Assembly: GCA_035936415.1 (NCBI GenBank)
Contig: DASYWD010000302.1
Span: 1 to 41,966 of the forward strand
DNA length: 41,966 bases
From: Longimicrobiaceae bacterium
GTDB taxonomy: Bacteria; Gemmatimonadota; Gemmatimonadetes; Longimicrobiales; Longimicrobiaceae
Reading direction: 5' to 3'
Below the pieces are notes generated by a model that was not told where the DNA came from, did no database searches, and saw nothing but the letters and a program-made list of their open reading frames with translations. A program made the position numbers and the translations under genes. Of the stretch, positions 9,601 through 18,000 are shown in pieces (position 1 is the stretch's first letter; each line of letters opens with the position of its first letter).

Positions 9601-9829
9601 GCTAGCGGGCGCCTTCTTGGCGGCGGGGGCGGGCGGCGCCGTAGGGAGTCTGTGGGACGTGGACGACCGGCTCACCCGGGCGCTGATGGTCGAGTTCCAC
9701 CGCGCCTACCGCAGTTCGGGCAACGGACCCATGGCCCTCCGTGCGGCGCAGCGCCACGTGCTGCGGTCCGGCGACGAGGCGCTCCGCTCGCCAGCCGCCT
9801 GGGCGGGATTCCAGTACGTGGGAAACTGA
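6632..9829 (+). CDS. TPR-CHAT protein (caspase-like protease), probably membrane-anchored or exported
   Basis: The product has 1065 residues. A basic stretch plus a hydrophobic VGLILVLCVFVG (about residues 24-35) suggests a signal anchor. Residues about 90-690 are Ala/Arg-rich helical repeats, including TPR-like units such as NPAALFNRALALQRFG. The C-terminal 250 residues form a CHAT domain: VHYAGHAVFDDE with catalytic His927, and VVLAACQT with catalytic Cys975, then GLAGAFLAAGAGGAVGSLWD. CHAT domains are caspase-like cysteine proteases (separase and gingipain relatives) and often act in conflict or signalling systems by cleaving a neighbour-encoded partner. The GTG at 6632 has no clear ribosome site, so the true start is uncertain. 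The next gene follows after 24 bp and is probably co-transcribed. Confidence 0.88.
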   Translation: MRTSAKPPLAARTHPSPRVARRVGLILVLCVFVGTRSSPDLERSGSAPVGLVGELERLGLQQTIGPRLSISSAERSCAPPRPEATSPRTDCAAVSAVGPRPDRLGDIASRAERAIRERADPDAIHAAALIDLLYEPGVGKPLHRSISSLQMAAWRADRPGAVLADLAAAYLVRAERARTPRDLLAAIEAAEEALEREPRNPAALFNRALALQRFGLVEEAEFGWRSYLAVDSMSGWAGEAKRNLRELLTVDPPPPPPGPDAPESDYAAYSAADPQGARVLGWCRVLDRWAGATLAGNTARAEEHLRRAETLGRALERRPDGDASLADGVRAIRAQAGRHGAQQLAHAHQEFAAGCELEERVEFPAAAARYRAAIAAAADSPILQKWARLLYGSTLFRSGGARRGETILREVAEATDPVRHPALAGQARLLLASVLLREDRYESGLAEAWRAAGLFERSGERESEAATLYAHSVARFRLREMDEGYALAHRALERLRPYRSSYRMHNLLSSIAGIAVTDGFPRTAIRLQDEGVRVATRNGNPAYVAEARLLRARLLAAAGALPRAAEDVAVGQEAISRLADRRAREWMVARQQMAEAVTSLRADPARAAAALDSAAAYFQRMHAPLVALPAVVDGAQAWLAAGDTERGTARLEAALAILEQRRDSIRMEPRRAAVFEAARAVVDRVAMLKLAAGDTAEALNYLDRGRASLAPVGRPDRADSARPVAGPPGEVGLEYALVGDTLLVWTVAGRRVEVFRIVVDTVRLARTVERLRQQLEGAAGEAELRPGLTRLYDWLLRPVEDHLGREGVPLVIVADGDLASVPFAALYNARQGRYLVEDRPLRFAASLREAWRRPDRTGAAKPALFVSDPAFDPEEHPGFERLKGAADEVREVAAGYPRQRLLSGAGASREAFREALAGAGLVHYAGHAVFDDERPERSYLLLAPTPGWTAPPTLAAAEIAQMDLRHLSLVVLAACQTVRTGPGRAAGFSGLAGAFLAAGAGGAVGSLWDVDDRLTRALMVEFHRAYRSSGNGPMALRAAQRHVLRSGDEALRSPAAWAGFQYVGN

Positions 9830-9853
9830 ACCCATTCAACCACAGAGGAAGAC

Positions 9854-10762
9854 ATGGCTACGCTGGAGATCTCCCTCAACTGCCTGTGCCTCTTCGTGCC
9901 CGACCCCGACCCGCAGAAGCACGTCGTGCACGTCCTGCTGCCCGCTTCGAGCGCCGGTCACCACCCCCACGTCGCCAGGGTGCTGCACCCGAAGAACGAA
10001 GAGAAGTTCAAGGACGTTGGCCTGCCGCTGGAGGGGTGGGTGCTGAAGCTGGGGGATGTGAACGGCGCATCGGCGGACACCGACCTCCGCCCGAAGGAAC
10101 CGCCCAAGAACGGCGATCAGATCTTCGACATCACCGACCTCGCGGGCAAGCTCAAGACGAGCGTCATCACCGACCCGGCCGCGGTGGTCTCGCGGGTCGA
10201 GCTCCGCGCGGGGGGAGTCAAGGAGCTTAAGGCGGACGCGGTCTGGGAAATCAACGGGGTGCCCGTGGCGATGGCGCATCGGGTCACCTGGGAGATCCCG
10301 GATTTCACCGCCGACAAGCTGGACTGGGCCCCCCAGGGAGGCAACGGCGGCAATCCCCCCTTCACCCACGCCGACCTCATGGCCGACGACGGCGGCGTGT
10401 TCACGGTCAACGTATTCCACGTGACTGAGGATGCCCTCCCGCCGAACGACAACGGGACCCTCAACCCGACCGCGGTGCGGCACCACTTCCTCGAGTTCTA
10501 TCGTCTCTACGGCATTGGCGATCCGGGAGAAACGAAGCTGCCGAAGAACCCTCGCAAGATCAAGTCGTCGCGGGGCCGGGTAGGACGCGTAGCGGCGGCC
10601 GCCCGCGAAGGCGCCGACCCCGAAGCGATTGAGGCGCTGGCGAATTTCGCTGAGCAGATCGAGGCCGCCTTCCACGAGCGGGGCGGTGTGGCCGGCGTGC
10701 TGGAGGCCTTCCGCGCGATCGAGAACTACAACTGCCCGACCATCAAGGGGAGGTTCGGATAG
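9854..10762 (+). CDS. Unknown 302-residue protein paired with the CHAT gene
   Basis: I do not recognise this family. The ATG follows CACAGAGGAAGAC, a good ribosome site, 24 bp after the CHAT stop, so the two genes are likely one transcript. The protein has no signal peptide. Its first two thirds are mixed beta-type sequence, rich in Asp, Pro and Val, with a Gly/Asn-rich loop (QGGNGGN). The last quarter is a basic linker (NPRKIKSSRGRVGRV) followed by an amphipathic helix (EAIEALANFAEQIEAAF). Proteins next to CHAT genes are often protease substrates or partners; the basic linker between two folded parts would be a natural cleavage site. That role is inference. Confidence 0.75.
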   Translation: MATLEISLNCLCLFVPDPDPQKHVVHVLLPASSAGHHPHVARVLHPKNEEKFKDVGLPLEGWVLKLGDVNGASADTDLRPKEPPKNGDQIFDITDLAGKLKTSVITDPAAVVSRVELRAGGVKELKADAVWEINGVPVAMAHRVTWEIPDFTADKLDWAPQGGNGGNPPFTHADLMADDGGVFTVNVFHVTEDALPPNDNGTLNPTAVRHHFLEFYRLYGIGDPGETKLPKNPRKIKSSRGRVGRVAAAAREGADPEAIEALANFAEQIEAAFHERGGVAGVLEAFRAIENYNCPTIKGRFG

Positions 10763-10807
10763 GGCGGATTGCGCCTGAGGGAACCGTTCAGGGGAGAAGG
10801 AGCAGGG

Positions 10808-11002
10808 ACTAGGATGGACGGGAACCGCTCGAGCGTGGTAGTCGATCGCACAGACGCCATTCTGGCGCGCCGTCTTGGTGAGTGTGAGGATGCGCTCGCC
10901 AAAGCTCAGTCCCGCTCCGCTCTGGCTGCCGAGGCAGCCTTTCCTCCAGATCATTGCGCGCCGCAGCGCCTGTTCGGCCTTGTTATTGGTCGGCTCGACC
11001 TC
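10808..11002 (-). pseudogene. IS66-family transposase C-terminal remnant
   Basis: The minus strand encodes EVEPTNNKAEQALRRAMIWR, then KGCLGSQSGAGLSFGERILT and RQNGVCAIDYHARAV. This is the characteristic C-terminus of IS66 TnpC transposases (pattern EPTNN-AE-ALR, IWRK-FG-QS, ER). A stop lies immediately upstream of it in frame, and the N-terminal and catalytic parts are absent. No IS66 terminal repeats were seen, so this is a relic of an old insertion. Confidence 0.8.
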
Positions 11003-11416
11003 CTAACGCGCGTTAAGGTGCAGAGCGCAGTGGCCTGCGGGGCAGCCACTTTTCTCAGCGAGGCGCACCTGCGCAGCCTCGCCTGGCATGGGATCGGATG
11101 GAGCGGCGAGTGCCAGCCGCCTCGGCCGCTTCGGACGCGTTCGCAACTCCAAATTCCTCCTCGGCTTTGTTTCCACAACGCGAGCCAGAACCCTGGATCT
11201 CAAGAGCATGCTCTGAAGTGGACATGTGGCCCGCCAGAGAAAACCTTCGGGCGTGTCCGTCCAAATTCACAGTGCCCCGGGTGGAGCTCGTCCAGATCGG
11301 GCGGTCTTTCGATCCTGCTCCGCGGGAGCCGACCGCGACCCGCACTCGCGTGCGGGGAGTCCGCGATTGACGGAAAGGGCCTACAGCTTCGTCCACCTTG
11401 ACCGCCGGAGGCCATC
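11003..11416. other. 414-bp region with no recognisable gene
   Basis: Neither strand shows a protein I recognise. It probably continues the decayed IS66 insertion on its left and contains the promoter of the lipoprotein gene on its right, which has GGAGG 6 bp before its ATG. Confidence 0.4.
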
Positions 11417-12688
11417 ATGCGGATGCTGTGCACACTGTGCCTAATTGTACTGTTCGTCCCGGCGTGTATGCCCCTGCGCCTGAGCCCGGAGGTGACTCGG
11501 CGCTACAGGCAGAGGTCGCACGTCGTGGATACCACTATTCACTATGCTGAGCTCACCGCGTTCTCGCTGCCGGTTCCGAATTCTGACCCCAACAACATTC
11601 TGGCCCTGGCACCGGAGGCGCAGGCGGAGTTCGTCAGGGGGGTAGCCGCGCACGCTAGTACGGGACGAGCGATCGCGGCGGGAATCGCCGCACCCATTAA
11701 GTCCGACTCCCCTCCTCCCGGCGCGCGGAACCTCGCCCGCATCTCTCGTCGTGTGGTCTTCTCCATCGAGAATCGGTCTCCGAGTCCAGCCGACCGACTC
11801 CACTCCGTACGCATCCGGATGGAGCTGCCAGACAGCAACATGTCCTACGTTAGCTGGGACAAGATCGCGACCAAGCACAACACGGTAGACGTGGGGACAC
11901 TGTCATTTACGCAGGGGACAGAAGTCGGGGCGGAACTCGGCCTAACGCTCCCGGTGCTGAGCGCGGCGCCTAAGGTATCCGGTTCCGCCACCAGCGGCAT
12001 GAACGAGAGCGTCACCCTGCGGCACCGCTTCGTGGATCTGAATGGTGCACTGACGGAGCGGCAGGCCATTCTGCTGCAGCAGAGCACCGCTGGGATCGAT
12101 CTGACAGGAAACGTGATCGCTGATTTCGTGGTGGACGTTGAGGAGAGACAATCCGAGTGGTTCTACGCCTTCTCGGGGGATTCGAGGACGTGCGAGCAAG
12201 CGGTAATCCGGGGAGAGTTCAACGACATCGCTAGGAGCACGCGTCCGCGCAACGCAAGAGTAACTCTCGAATATGTTCTCCGGCGCGTAGACGGAGGGGA
12301 TGCCACCATCACGGAATCCGACGATGTAGTGAGTTTTGTCTCTGCCAAACACGACACTACCGTTGAACTGATCCCAGAGTCCGCATTGATCGTCAATTCG
12401 TGGTACGTTCGAACCAACTCCACACCGAGCGGTGTTCTGCATCTACGCTCAACCGTAGGTGGATTGGGCCTGGAGAGGTTCCAGCCAGTGCAGTTCGCTT
12501 CATACGAGGACGCAGAGCGCATGGTGCAGTGGCTGCGTCGCTGCAAGGGCAGCATTCCCGGCTTCAACATCTCCATCCCAGGGCGAGATCTCGACGCAAA
12601 TAGCCTCTACATCGACCGCGTAATAGCGAACACAGACCCCATCGTCGGCCCGAAGACGCGCTCACCGGAACAGCGCCTGGGCCAATGA
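11417..12688 (+). CDS. Predicted lipoprotein of unknown function
   Basis: The product has 423 residues. It starts MRMLCTLCLIVLFVPACMPL, a short signal peptide ending in a lipobox-like VPAC, so the mature protein would be lipid-anchored. The rest is predominantly beta-type, with a middle region (about residues 140-250) rich in Thr, Ser and Val, reminiscent of cell-envelope assembly proteins, but no family is recognised. The start is well supported by GGAGG upstream. Codon use is less GC-extreme than in neighbouring genes (many GTA, ACT and TCC codons), hinting at a different history. It heads a same-strand run of four genes ending at 18000; the next gene begins 84 bp downstream. Confidence 0.7.
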   Translation: MRMLCTLCLIVLFVPACMPLRLSPEVTRRYRQRSHVVDTTIHYAELTAFSLPVPNSDPNNILALAPEAQAEFVRGVAAHASTGRAIAAGIAAPIKSDSPPPGARNLARISRRVVFSIENRSPSPADRLHSVRIRMELPDSNMSYVSWDKIATKHNTVDVGTLSFTQGTEVGAELGLTLPVLSAAPKVSGSATSGMNESVTLRHRFVDLNGALTERQAILLQQSTAGIDLTGNVIADFVVDVEERQSEWFYAFSGDSRTCEQAVIRGEFNDIARSTRPRNARVTLEYVLRRVDGGDATITESDDVVSFVSAKHDTTVELIPESALIVNSWYVRTNSTPSGVLHLRSTVGGLGLERFQPVQFASYEDAERMVQWLRRCKGSIPGFNISIPGRDLDANSLYIDRVIANTDPIVGPKTRSPEQRLGQ

Positions 12689-12772
12689 GGAACGCGTCGG
12701 GCCGCTGTTCTGCGGAGTCGCGGATCCGGGTGTTCTGATCCGATCTTACCTGAGCCCGATTGGAGGCGCGCC

Positions 12773-14248
12773 GTGACTGAAAAGCGTCGCTTGGCGGTGG
12801 ACTTGGCGAACGTGTTCGACCGCGAAGGGGAGGACGCGCAGCAGATCGCCACCCTCGCCTGGGGCGACATCGTACAGTTCGAGGAGTCCACGGAAAGGGG
12901 AGTGCTAGTAACGTTCGACGGGAAATCCGCCTTCATCAAGGGGAAAGCGGCGAAGCTGTTCGAGAAAGACGGTGAGGCCGACCGCGTCCTGCGCGTCGAC
13001 TTCGTGGACGTCCAGCAGGGCGACGGCGCAGTAGTCGAGACGCCGGAAGGACGCACGATGCTGATCGACGGTGGCGAGTTGCAGCTCTTCGCGCGCTACC
13101 TAGCTGCACGCTTTCGCGGCACCACCGCTGAGCATCCGAAGGAGATCGACTGCATCGTAGTCACCCACGGCGACGCCGACCACTTCGCGGGGCTCACCGA
13201 AATTCACGCCGCCGAACGGAACGAGCGGGCGCCGCTGTTCATCCACCCGAAGCGGGTGTACCACAATGGCCTCGTAAAACGACCCGGTAAGCTCGACGGG
13301 AAGGAGCTCCAGGATGAGGAGATGCTGGGCGCCACTGAGCGGCTCGAGGACGGGACGCTGGTGATCACCGGTCTAGTCAACGATCCACGCGAGGTCCCCG
13401 CGAAGGAGCGGAACAAATTCTTCAAGCCGTGGTGCCGGGCTCTGGACGGCTGGGAGACGCGCGGCGGGATGGAACTCCGGCGGCTGGACTTCGGGAGCAA
13501 CGGCAGGGAGCTCTTCTCGTTCTTGGACGAGGGGGTCCAGGACGGCCCCCGCTCCGAGGTGGAGATCCTGGGCCCGATTCCGGTGGACGTAGATGGGGAG
13601 CCTGCTCTCAAGTTCCTCGGCGCGCCTACCCGCAGGGTCGGCCGCAACCCGGGCGAGCCGAAGTTCAAAGGATACTCGGCCGGACACACCATCAATGGCC
13701 ACTCGGTGATCTTGCGGTTGAGGTACGGCAACGTCCGCTTGCTATTCGCTGGTGATCTGAACGAGGAAGCGGAGGAGATGCTCACCACTGAGCACCCCGA
13801 CTCGCTCCGGGCGGAGGTGCTGAAGGTGCCGCACCATGGGTCGGCGGACTACTCTGCGGACTTCCTCCGTGCGGTCGCGCCGGTCGTTTCCGTGGTATCG
13901 TCGGGCGACGAGAGCGAGCGTGTGGAGCACATCCACCCCCGCGCCACACTGGTCGCCGCTCTGGGGCGGCACTCGCGCGAGGAGGTCGATGAACCAGTTG
14001 TGCTCATCACCGAGCTGGCCGCCTTCTTCAAGTACGAGGGCAAGGCCACCCTACCCGCCAAGACCGGCCGGCGAGCCAAGGAGATCCCCGCGGCGTTCTC
14101 GCGCACGGCGTTCGGGATCGTGAAGGTGCGCACCAATGGGGAGCGGCTCCTGGTATACACCTACTCGGGCGCATCTGACATGAAGGAAGCGTATGCCTTC
14201 AACGTCGACGCGGAGGGGAACGTTACCGCTACAGCGATCCGGAAGTAA
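12773..14248 (+). CDS. ComEC-type metallo-beta-lactamase-fold hydrolase
   Basis: The product has 491 residues and no signal peptide. Residues 1-75 form a small N-terminal domain (beta-type, VQFEESTERGVLVTFDGKSA). From about 80 it is an MBL hydrolase: FVDVQQGDGAVVETPEG, MLIDGGE, THGDADHFAG with metal ligands His132, Asp134, Asp136 and His137, then LLFAGDLNEEAEEML, and VPHHGSADYS with His354/His355. This is the arrangement of the ComEC/Rec2 MBL domain, but without its membrane channel. Studied soluble relatives are nucleases or phosphodiesterases; the substrate here is unknown. The GTG start is supported by GGAGG upstream. An insertion of about 150 residues between the DxDH and GD motifs is unusual. 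Confidence 0.85.
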   Translation: MTEKRRLAVDLANVFDREGEDAQQIATLAWGDIVQFEESTERGVLVTFDGKSAFIKGKAAKLFEKDGEADRVLRVDFVDVQQGDGAVVETPEGRTMLIDGGELQLFARYLAARFRGTTAEHPKEIDCIVVTHGDADHFAGLTEIHAAERNERAPLFIHPKRVYHNGLVKRPGKLDGKELQDEEMLGATERLEDGTLVITGLVNDPREVPAKERNKFFKPWCRALDGWETRGGMELRRLDFGSNGRELFSFLDEGVQDGPRSEVEILGPIPVDVDGEPALKFLGAPTRRVGRNPGEPKFKGYSAGHTINGHSVILRLRYGNVRLLFAGDLNEEAEEMLTTEHPDSLRAEVLKVPHHGSADYSADFLRAVAPVVSVVSSGDESERVEHIHPRATLVAALGRHSREEVDEPVVLITELAAFFKYEGKATLPAKTGRRAKEIPAAFSRTAFGIVKVRTNGERLLVYTYSGASDMKEAYAFNVDAEGNVTATAIRK

Positions 14249-14516
14249 TGGGCGAGCGATCCCCCCATATGGGAGCGGTGAGGAGGCGCGAAACGAGATC
14301 GGCGGCGGAACCGTCGCATCCGAATGATGCCACTCCCGGCACGTCGCCGAAGGCCAGGGCGCAAAGAACGATAATGTGTCGCGGCTCTCGCCGGATCGGT
14401 CGTCAGTGAAACGATGAGCATCCCTGGAAGAGAAACAGGCTGCATCGGACCATCAAATTGTGAGCCGTGCGCGCCGCCACCCCGCGGCGCCAATCTCATC
14501 TTCTCTGGATCCTGAC

Positions 14517-15890
14517 ATGCTCAAACTCTCCATCCTGTCCGTTGCAATCGCGGTACTCATCGGCAGTCCATCGGCTGTGGGCGCTCAGTCGGCCCCGCCC
14601 GCCGCCTCGAATCCGAACGCGCCGCCAGCTGGGAAAGACAGCAGCTACGTGCACATGCTGAACATTCCCCTTCCCCTGATCAAAGGAGCCGCGACCACGC
14701 AGATCCAGAGATGTAGAGCCAACACCCCGGACCCGATTGTGGCCGACACGTCCGCAAAGACCCGGGGCGATACCCTGATCGTGCGGGTGATGGATGGCGA
14801 TACCGCCGTCTCACCCCCCGAAGACGCCCAACTCCTGGTCCAAGTACTGGACAGGACGCAGGCATTCACGCATGGGATGAAGAGCGTACGGTTCACAGGG
14901 AAGCCCCGGGAGTTCGCTGGCCAGGTAGTGGTCGTAACCGCACTCGCCTCCGGACGGGTCATCTGCACAGGACTGCTAGCCCGGCCCGCCCGGGGTCGCG
15001 AGCCCGGTACTCCGCCGGGTGCTGCGGGGAGGCCAAGAGAGTTCGAGATCCCCCGAGACGACGAGGCTGTAGTATCTATTGGAGCCAGCTTCGACTTCCT
15101 CGACGGAGTTCGGGCCGCGGACCTCTACTCTGACCTTCGCGTTTTCAGCCCATCGCTTTGGAGGCCCAAGTTCCTAGGAGCAACATTGCCGATGGGGGTG
15201 CATGGGGGCATTTACCAGGGCCGCATCAGTTCCTCCGCGACTTCGACGCCGGACAGCCTCGATCGATTCGTGTTCGAGTCGCCGGTGGAGCCCCGCAACG
15301 TAGAGGGAGGTCTGCTTATCCGGCGGAGAGGCTTCGAGCGCCATGCTTCAATGCGGCAGAACAACCTCGGCCTATACGTGGGACTCAACGCCGAGATCGC
15401 TCCGACCCTGTACTGGATCGTAGGTCAGGTGGAGGTCCGCAAGGAAGACGTCCGCCTGGCGATTCGGGACTCGGTAATCAGCGATACGACTGTCAGGGTT
15501 CCTCTAGACCGGCCACTTCGGATGACCGTAGTTCCGGTGTCCCGCGTATTCGGCGAGACTGTCTACGTCCCGTCCTTCACGACGGGGCTGAGGCTGGATA
15601 TGCATCGTCCGGGCTTCGATGTAATCATTCAGCCTTTGATCGGTGCCACGTTGCGGGACTGCTCGTTCGACCTCCATCCTGCCCCCCGCTCCGGAAGACG
15701 ACGTAACTGTACGACCAAGTTCCGGATGGTCCACTGGGAGATCACCTACGAGGTGGAAGCGGCAAAGAGCGGGATCAAGCTGGGTGGTGAGGTCCGGGGT
15801 TTCGCGGTCAGAGAACCCGCGATCCTCGTCTATCTAGCGAAGGAGTTTGCTGTCGAAAAGCTGGCCGAACTTATTACCGCGAAGCGGTGA
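14517..15890 (+). CDS. Secreted protein of unknown function
   Basis: The product has 457 residues if it starts at ATG 14517, which gives a clear signal peptide: MLKLSILSVAIAVLIGSPSA with likely cleavage after VGAQ. A GTG at 14460 in the same frame would add 19 residues and spoil the signal. The mature protein has a Pro/Ala-rich N-terminus, then beta-type sequence with alternating hydrophobic residues (for example LGLYVGLNAEI, TTGLRLDMHRPGFDVIIQ), compatible with an outer-membrane beta-barrel or a beta-sandwich. Cysteine pairs near residues 60-160 and 385-400 suggest disulphides. No family is recognised. It lies 268 bp after the MBL gene, so co-transcription is uncertain. Confidence 0.65.
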   Translation: MLKLSILSVAIAVLIGSPSAVGAQSAPPAASNPNAPPAGKDSSYVHMLNIPLPLIKGAATTQIQRCRANTPDPIVADTSAKTRGDTLIVRVMDGDTAVSPPEDAQLLVQVLDRTQAFTHGMKSVRFTGKPREFAGQVVVVTALASGRVICTGLLARPARGREPGTPPGAAGRPREFEIPRDDEAVVSIGASFDFLDGVRAADLYSDLRVFSPSLWRPKFLGATLPMGVHGGIYQGRISSSATSTPDSLDRFVFESPVEPRNVEGGLLIRRRGFERHASMRQNNLGLYVGLNAEIAPTLYWIVGQVEVRKEDVRLAIRDSVISDTTVRVPLDRPLRMTVVPVSRVFGETVYVPSFTTGLRLDMHRPGFDVIIQPLIGATLRDCSFDLHPAPRSGRRRNCTTKFRMVHWEITYEVEAAKSGIKLGGEVRGFAVREPAILVYLAKEFAVEKLAELITAKR

Positions 15891-15984
15891 CGGAGGCGCA
15901 CACCTGCGGATGATTCGGGACCAGAGCCGCGTCGGCACGCGAACTCCTGCATGCCTCCGGCTGTCCGGGCACCTAAGCGTTGAA

Positions 15985-18000
15985 GTGGCATTGACGAGAA
16001 CCGCGGGGTTAGCTGCGCTGCTCTTGGTGGTCACGGCGCCTTTGCTCGCGCAGCACGCGCCGGTGATCGGTCGCATCACCCCGGAGGTGCTACGGCCGGG
16101 AGGACAGCTGGTGGTGGAGGGACAGAGGCTGACCGCTCGTGGTCAGCGCCCCTCCAGCGTCACGGTCGATGGTATCCCCGTTCCGCTGATGTCTGCCACC
16201 ACGGGTCGGCTGGAGGGTCGGCTTCCGGAACGAGGGTTCCGCTGTGCTCCGCAGACCGCCGTCTGGGTCGCAATTCAGGTTGGGGACAGCCTGGACTATA
16301 CGGAGCACCCCCTGGAAGTAGCCTCGCAGGTGCAACTGGAGACCGGCGAGGGCCGGCGCCTGAACGGGGCGTCCGATCATTGCCTCGAGCTGGTCGGCGC
16401 GAGTAGCTACCTGGTGCCTGTGGTGAACGCTTTCCCGCATCCGGACTCGCTCCTGGCTGTGCTGTTCCGGACGACAGGTAGTGCGGCGACGGAGCGGAGT
16501 CCGGTCACTGATACAACCATACTCGCTGTCGAGCCCGCTGCCGCGGGCACCCCGCCGGTGCAATTCGAATCCCTGCGCTCGGAAGCGCTGGCGCATGCCC
16601 TCACCCTGGAGCGCAACCAGGAGGTGATCGCGATCCAGAGCAGCGAGGCTCGCGCCCCGCTCGGCCGGTCCCGCTCCCCCGCGGATCCAGTATCCGGGCG
16701 CCGCCGGGACCTGAGGCGGAACGATGTCCTTCCCCTGCGGTTCGCACTCGATACGAACTGCCGCGACTTCGACTCGATTCAATCGCGAGCCGTCTACGTG
16801 AGCCGAAAGGTGGCGGTCCTCGAGGATGTCGCCGCACCACTTGGCGGGCAGGTGGACTCGCTCTTGGAGGCGCTGGGCCGCGAGTACGATAATGTCATCC
16901 ACCCGATGCTGCTCGATTACTTCGGTGATCCGACCGCCTTCGACGGATACCTCGACGGGGATGGGCGGTTGCTGGTCCTCATCACACCACGTGTGAGCGG
17001 TAGGCTCGGCCTCATCAACGCGTGCGACTTCTACGACCAGACGCAGGATCCCGCGAGCAATCAGGGAGAGATCGTCTACATCCGGAGCCTGGCACCCGAG
17101 GATGTGATCGAAAGATGGTGGCGGGAAACACGGACCACCGTAACGCACGAGGCCGCCCACGTGGCCGCATACGCGGGGCGCTTCCGGAACCGCCTCGACC
17201 ATCCTTTCGACATGCTGGAAGACTCCTGGCTCATGGAGGCACTGGCCATGCAGGCGGAGGAAATCTTTGCCCGCCGCTTCTCAGGGGCCCGGTGGAAGGG
17301 GAATGCCAACTTCGATGAATCGCTGGCGTGTTACTTCTGGCCGGAGAAGCCGGACTGTCAAGCCCGGCCGCAGGGTGTGGGAAGCCACTTCGATTTCATC
17401 TGGGATTTCTACCTCCAGCCCGAGACGAGGTCTCCCCTGCGCGACCTGGACCAGAGCGCAGAGGACATCGCCCCGGAGAATTGCATGGCGGACGAACCGT
17501 ACCGTCGCTCTGGGGCCCCATTCACCGCCGACCTGTCATTCTTCGGCAGTGGCTGGTCCCTGCTGCGATGGGCCGCAGACCACTTCGGGGGGGACGAGAA
17601 GGCATTCTTCAGGAAGCTCACGCAAGAGCACTGCCTCAGCAGCACGCGGAACCTCGAGATCCAGACGGGCCGGAGGTTCGCTGACCTGGTGGTGGACTGG
17701 TTGGTGGCCACCGCTCTCGATGACCGACCTGGCTTCACGCCACGCGACCCGCTCCACACGATCCCCAGCTGGAATACCTACGAGATCCTCAGTAGGCTTA
17801 CCCCCGAGGGCATGTTCCCACTGCGAGTCACCCGGGTGGATGCCCGCCCGTTCGAGGAGCCGTTCGTGGTGCGGGGGGCGAGTGCCCGCTTCTTTGAGAT
17901 CGAGGTGCCCTCGGGGATGCGGCGCATCGTCGAGATCCGTGCGGGGAGCGGCCCGCTCGCGGGGGGCTTCCTTCACGTGCCCGTGGTGCGGACACAGTAA
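15985..18000 (+). CDS. Secreted M30-like metallopeptidase with N-terminal TIG domain
   Basis: The product has 671 residues from GTG 15985, giving a compact signal peptide (MALTRTAGLAALLLVVTAPL, cleavage near LAQ). ATG 15910 in the same frame has GGAGG 13 bp upstream but makes a long, unusual n-region. Residues about 23-110 look like an IPT/TIG immunoglobulin-like domain (PVIGRITPEVLRPGGQLVVE). The catalytic part contains VTHEAAHVAAYAG with His388, Glu389 and His392, and Glu418 in WLMEALAMQAEE as probable third zinc ligand; this HExxH plus W-L-x-E pattern is that of M30 (hyicolysin-type) peptidases. A beta-rich tail follows. It would cleave extracellular protein. The upstream secreted-protein gene ends 94 bp before it. 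Confidence 0.75.
   Translation: MALTRTAGLAALLLVVTAPLLAQHAPVIGRITPEVLRPGGQLVVEGQRLTARGQRPSSVTVDGIPVPLMSATTGRLEGRLPERGFRCAPQTAVWVAIQVGDSLDYTEHPLEVASQVQLETGEGRRLNGASDHCLELVGASSYLVPVVNAFPHPDSLLAVLFRTTGSAATERSPVTDTTILAVEPAAAGTPPVQFESLRSEALAHALTLERNQEVIAIQSSEARAPLGRSRSPADPVSGRRRDLRRNDVLPLRFALDTNCRDFDSIQSRAVYVSRKVAVLEDVAAPLGGQVDSLLEALGREYDNVIHPMLLDYFGDPTAFDGYLDGDGRLLVLITPRVSGRLGLINACDFYDQTQDPASNQGEIVYIRSLAPEDVIERWWRETRTTVTHEAAHVAAYAGRFRNRLDHPFDMLEDSWLMEALAMQAEEIFARRFSGARWKGNANFDESLACYFWPEKPDCQARPQGVGSHFDFIWDFYLQPETRSPLRDLDQSAEDIAPENCMADEPYRRSGAPFTADLSFFGSGWSLLRWAADHFGGDEKAFFRKLTQEHCLSSTRNLEIQTGRRFADLVVDWLVATALDDRPGFTPRDPLHTIPSWNTYEILSRLTPEGMFPLRVTRVDARPFEEPFVVRGASARFFEIEVPSGMRRIVEIRAGSGPLAGGFLHVPVVRTQ

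Noticed and set aside
9854-10762. Bacterial gasdermin as the CHAT partner
   Set aside because: Gasdermins paired with CHAT proteases are about 260 residues with a hydrophobic, lipid-modified N-terminus; this protein starts with an ordinary beta-type sequence and has no such feature.
10769-11401. A 210-codon plus-strand frame after the CHAT partner gene
   Set aside because: It covers the IS66 remnant in antisense and has no ribosome site or coherent composition.
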